NCBI GenBank assembly: GCA_030043545.1
Contig: JASHXM010000142.1
Coordinates: forward strand, 1-5,046
DNA: 5,046 nucleotides
Direction: 5' to 3'
Source: Thermoplasmata archaeon
GTDB lineage: Archaea > Thermoplasmatota > Thermoplasmata > Lutacidiplasmatales > UBA184
Below are positions 4,149 to 5,046 of the stretch, piece after piece. The notes beneath the pieces were generated by a model. It did not search any database. It saw only the letters and a list, made by a program, of their open reading frames with translations, and was not told the origin of the DNA. The position numbers and the translations under genes were made by a program. Within the stretch, counting starts at the first letter, position 1, and every line of letters begins with the position of its first letter.

Positions 4149-4811
4149 ATGGGCGACGAGCCGGAGCCGACCCTCCCGCCGGCGTACTCGACGGCGAAGC
4201 GGGCGATCCTCCTCCACCTGAAGCGTCGTCCCGGCGCGTCGTTGGAGGAGATCGCCGAGGCGCTCGGCATCTCGAAATCCGGGGTGCTCGGCCACCTCCC
4301 GTCGCTGGAGTCGGAGGGCCTCGTCGAGCGGGCGTACCGGGGCGGTCGGGTCGGGCGGCCCCGCGCGGTGTTCCGGCTCACCCGACGCGGCACCGGCCTG
4401 TTTCCGCAAGGGTACACCGAGATGTCGCTCGCGGCGTTCGAGTTCGTCGAGCAGCGGCTCGGGAGCTCCGCGGTCGCCGAGCTGCTTCAGCAGCGCGCCC
4501 ATGCGGTCGCCGACCGCCACCGCTCCGAGCTCGCGTCGGGGAGCCTGGCGGAACGGGTGGCGCGGCTCGCAAAGATCCGGACCGAGGGCGGCTACATGGC
4601 CGAGCTCGGCCCGAAAGGACGGAAGACGATCGAGTTCGTCGAGCACAACTGTCCGATCCTCGCGCTCGCCGACCGGTTCCCGATCGCCTGCGAGACCGAG
4701 CGGCGGATGTTCGAGTCGCTGCTCGACGCCCCGGTCGAGGTTCGCCATCGGGTCGTGGCCGGTGACTCCGTTTGCCGGTTCCGGATCGGACCGTCGCGGA
4801 GGTCGACGTGA
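4149..4811 (+). CDS. SufR-like winged-helix regulator with probable Fe-S cluster site
   Basis: A 220-residue transcription regulator. Residues 14-80 form a winged helix: the helix-turn-helix is SLEEIAEALGISKSGVLGHL (31-50), and the wing is GRVGRPRAVFRLT (66-78), as in COG2345/ArsR-like proteins. A helical middle part (91-145) probably dimerises. The C-terminal domain has Cys168-x12-Cys181-x27-Cys209 within NCPILALADRFPIACE and VCRFRI. This matches the three-cysteine spacing I recall for actinobacterial SufR, which senses Fe-S status and represses Fe-S assembly genes. The extra middle cysteine of cyanobacterial SufR is absent. No suf genes are visible, so its targets may lie elsewhere, or may be itself and the coupled dehydrogenase. 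The frame extends upstream, but the promoter at 4111-4128 and the first conserved residues set ATG 4149 as the start. A dyad overlaps the promoter. The stop overlaps the next start as GTGA. Confidence 0.87.
   Translation: MGDEPEPTLPPAYSTAKRAILLHLKRRPGASLEEIAEALGISKSGVLGHLPSLESEGLVERAYRGGRVGRPRAVFRLTRRGTGLFPQGYTEMSLAAFEFVEQRLGSSAVAELLQQRAHAVADRHRSELASGSLAERVARLAKIRTEGGYMAELGPKGRKTIEFVEHNCPILALADRFPIACETERRMFESLLDAPVEVRHRVVAGDSVCRFRIGPSRRST
4798..4803 (+). promoter_or_regulatory. Shine-Dalgarno site of the dehydrogenase gene
   Basis: GGAGGT lies 4 nt before GTG 4808, inside the last codons of the SufR-like gene. It is the only full Shine-Dalgarno match at a start codon in the window. It supports GTG as the true start and translation from a shared mRNA. 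Confidence 0.65.
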
Positions 4812-5046
4812 CCGCCCGCGCCGTCCTGCGCTCGGACCGGTCGATCGCGCTGATCACGGGCGCGAGCCGGGGACTAGGGGCGACGCTCGCCCGCTACCTG
4901 GCGGGAGACGGGTACGACCTCGTCGTGCTGGCCCGGGGGTCGGGCCCGCTCGCGACGACGTCGCGCGAGCTCGAGCGACTCGGCGCGCGCGTCGTCTCGG
5001 TGGTCGGCGACGTCCGTTCGCCGTCGGTCCGGGCCCGCGCCGTCCG
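4808..5046 (+). CDS. Short-chain dehydrogenase/reductase, N-terminal part (runs off the window)
   Basis: The first 79 codons of an SDR-family NAD(P)-dependent oxidoreductase are present. After a short lead, IALITGASRGLG (13-24) contains the TGxxxGxG cofactor motif at residues 17-24 at the end of the first beta-strand. The second strand, YDLVVLARG, ends with Ala-Arg, and an Arg at that position often indicates NADPH preference. GDVRSPS near residues 67-73 supplies the Asp that normally contacts the adenine ring. The NNAG and YxxxK catalytic motifs lie beyond the window, so substrate and activity cannot be stated. GTG 4808 is chosen because GGAGGT precedes it and it overlaps the upstream TGA as GTGA, a sign of translational coupling to the SufR-like regulator. 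No promoter is visible between the two. Confidence 0.85.
   Translation, partial: MTARAVLRSDRSIALITGASRGLGATLARYLAGDGYDLVVLARGSGPLATTSRELERLGARVVSVVGDVRSPSVRARAV

Noticed and set aside
2564..4417. Minus-strand open frame of 617 codons opposite the oxidoreductase and regulator
   Set aside because: It is an antisense shadow of two well-supported genes, has low-complexity composition, and has no domain.
1..5046. tRNA or rRNA genes, CRISPR repeats, insertion sequences and attachment sites
   Set aside because: I looked and saw no cloverleaf with a TTC-loop signature, no regularly spaced repeats, no transposase or integrase motifs, and no terminal inverted repeats.

Overview
The window comes from a GC-rich genome (roughly 70% by eye) and most likely from an archaeon, possibly a high-GC Thermoplasmatota-like lineage. 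No phylogenetic marker gene is present, so this rests on gene expression signals. Several genes are preceded by an isolated AT-rich box with an upstream BRE-like (TFB recognition) element, about 28-32 nt before the start codon. That is the geometry of archaeal promoters with leaderless or nearly leaderless mRNAs. A strong Shine-Dalgarno sequence appears only at an operon-internal gene. A 55-residue single C2H2 zinc-finger protein also fits an archaeal gene set. The lineage is an inference.

Layout. Positions 1-128 hold the 3' end of an unrecognised plus-strand gene, followed by msrA (173-748). Two minus-strand membrane protein genes form a likely operon: a DUF6114-like protein (1348-1692) then a LysE/RhtB-family exporter (745-1323), which meets msrA tail to tail with overlapping stop codons. 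A divergent promoter region (1693-1819) separates them from a plus-strand mini zinc-finger gene (1820-1987). That gene converges on a minus-strand gene for a stand-alone cyclic-nucleotide-binding domain (2004-2444). A second divergent region (2445-2617) leads to a large FAD/Fe-S NAD(P)H oxidoreductase resembling the glutamate synthase small subunit (2618-4051). A 97-bp intergenic region with a clear TATA box and a dyad follows, then a SufR-like winged-helix regulator with three cysteines in the Fe-S spacing (4149-4811). It overlaps by 4 bp a short-chain dehydrogenase gene that runs off the end (4808-5046).

Working together. The recurring theme is redox chemistry: methionine sulfoxide repair, an Fe-S/flavin electron-transfer enzyme, an Fe-S-sensing regulator and an NAD(P)-dependent dehydrogenase translationally coupled to it. 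The cyclic-nucleotide-binding protein shares a divergent promoter region with the oxidoreductase, and a repeated CCGGACC word sits around both promoters. No mobile element, CRISPR array, rRNA or tRNA was seen. No fully new system is evident. The points most worth a second look are the shortened FAD-binding loop of the oxidoreductase, the archaeal SufR-like regulator with its candidate operator, and the small zinc-finger gene.
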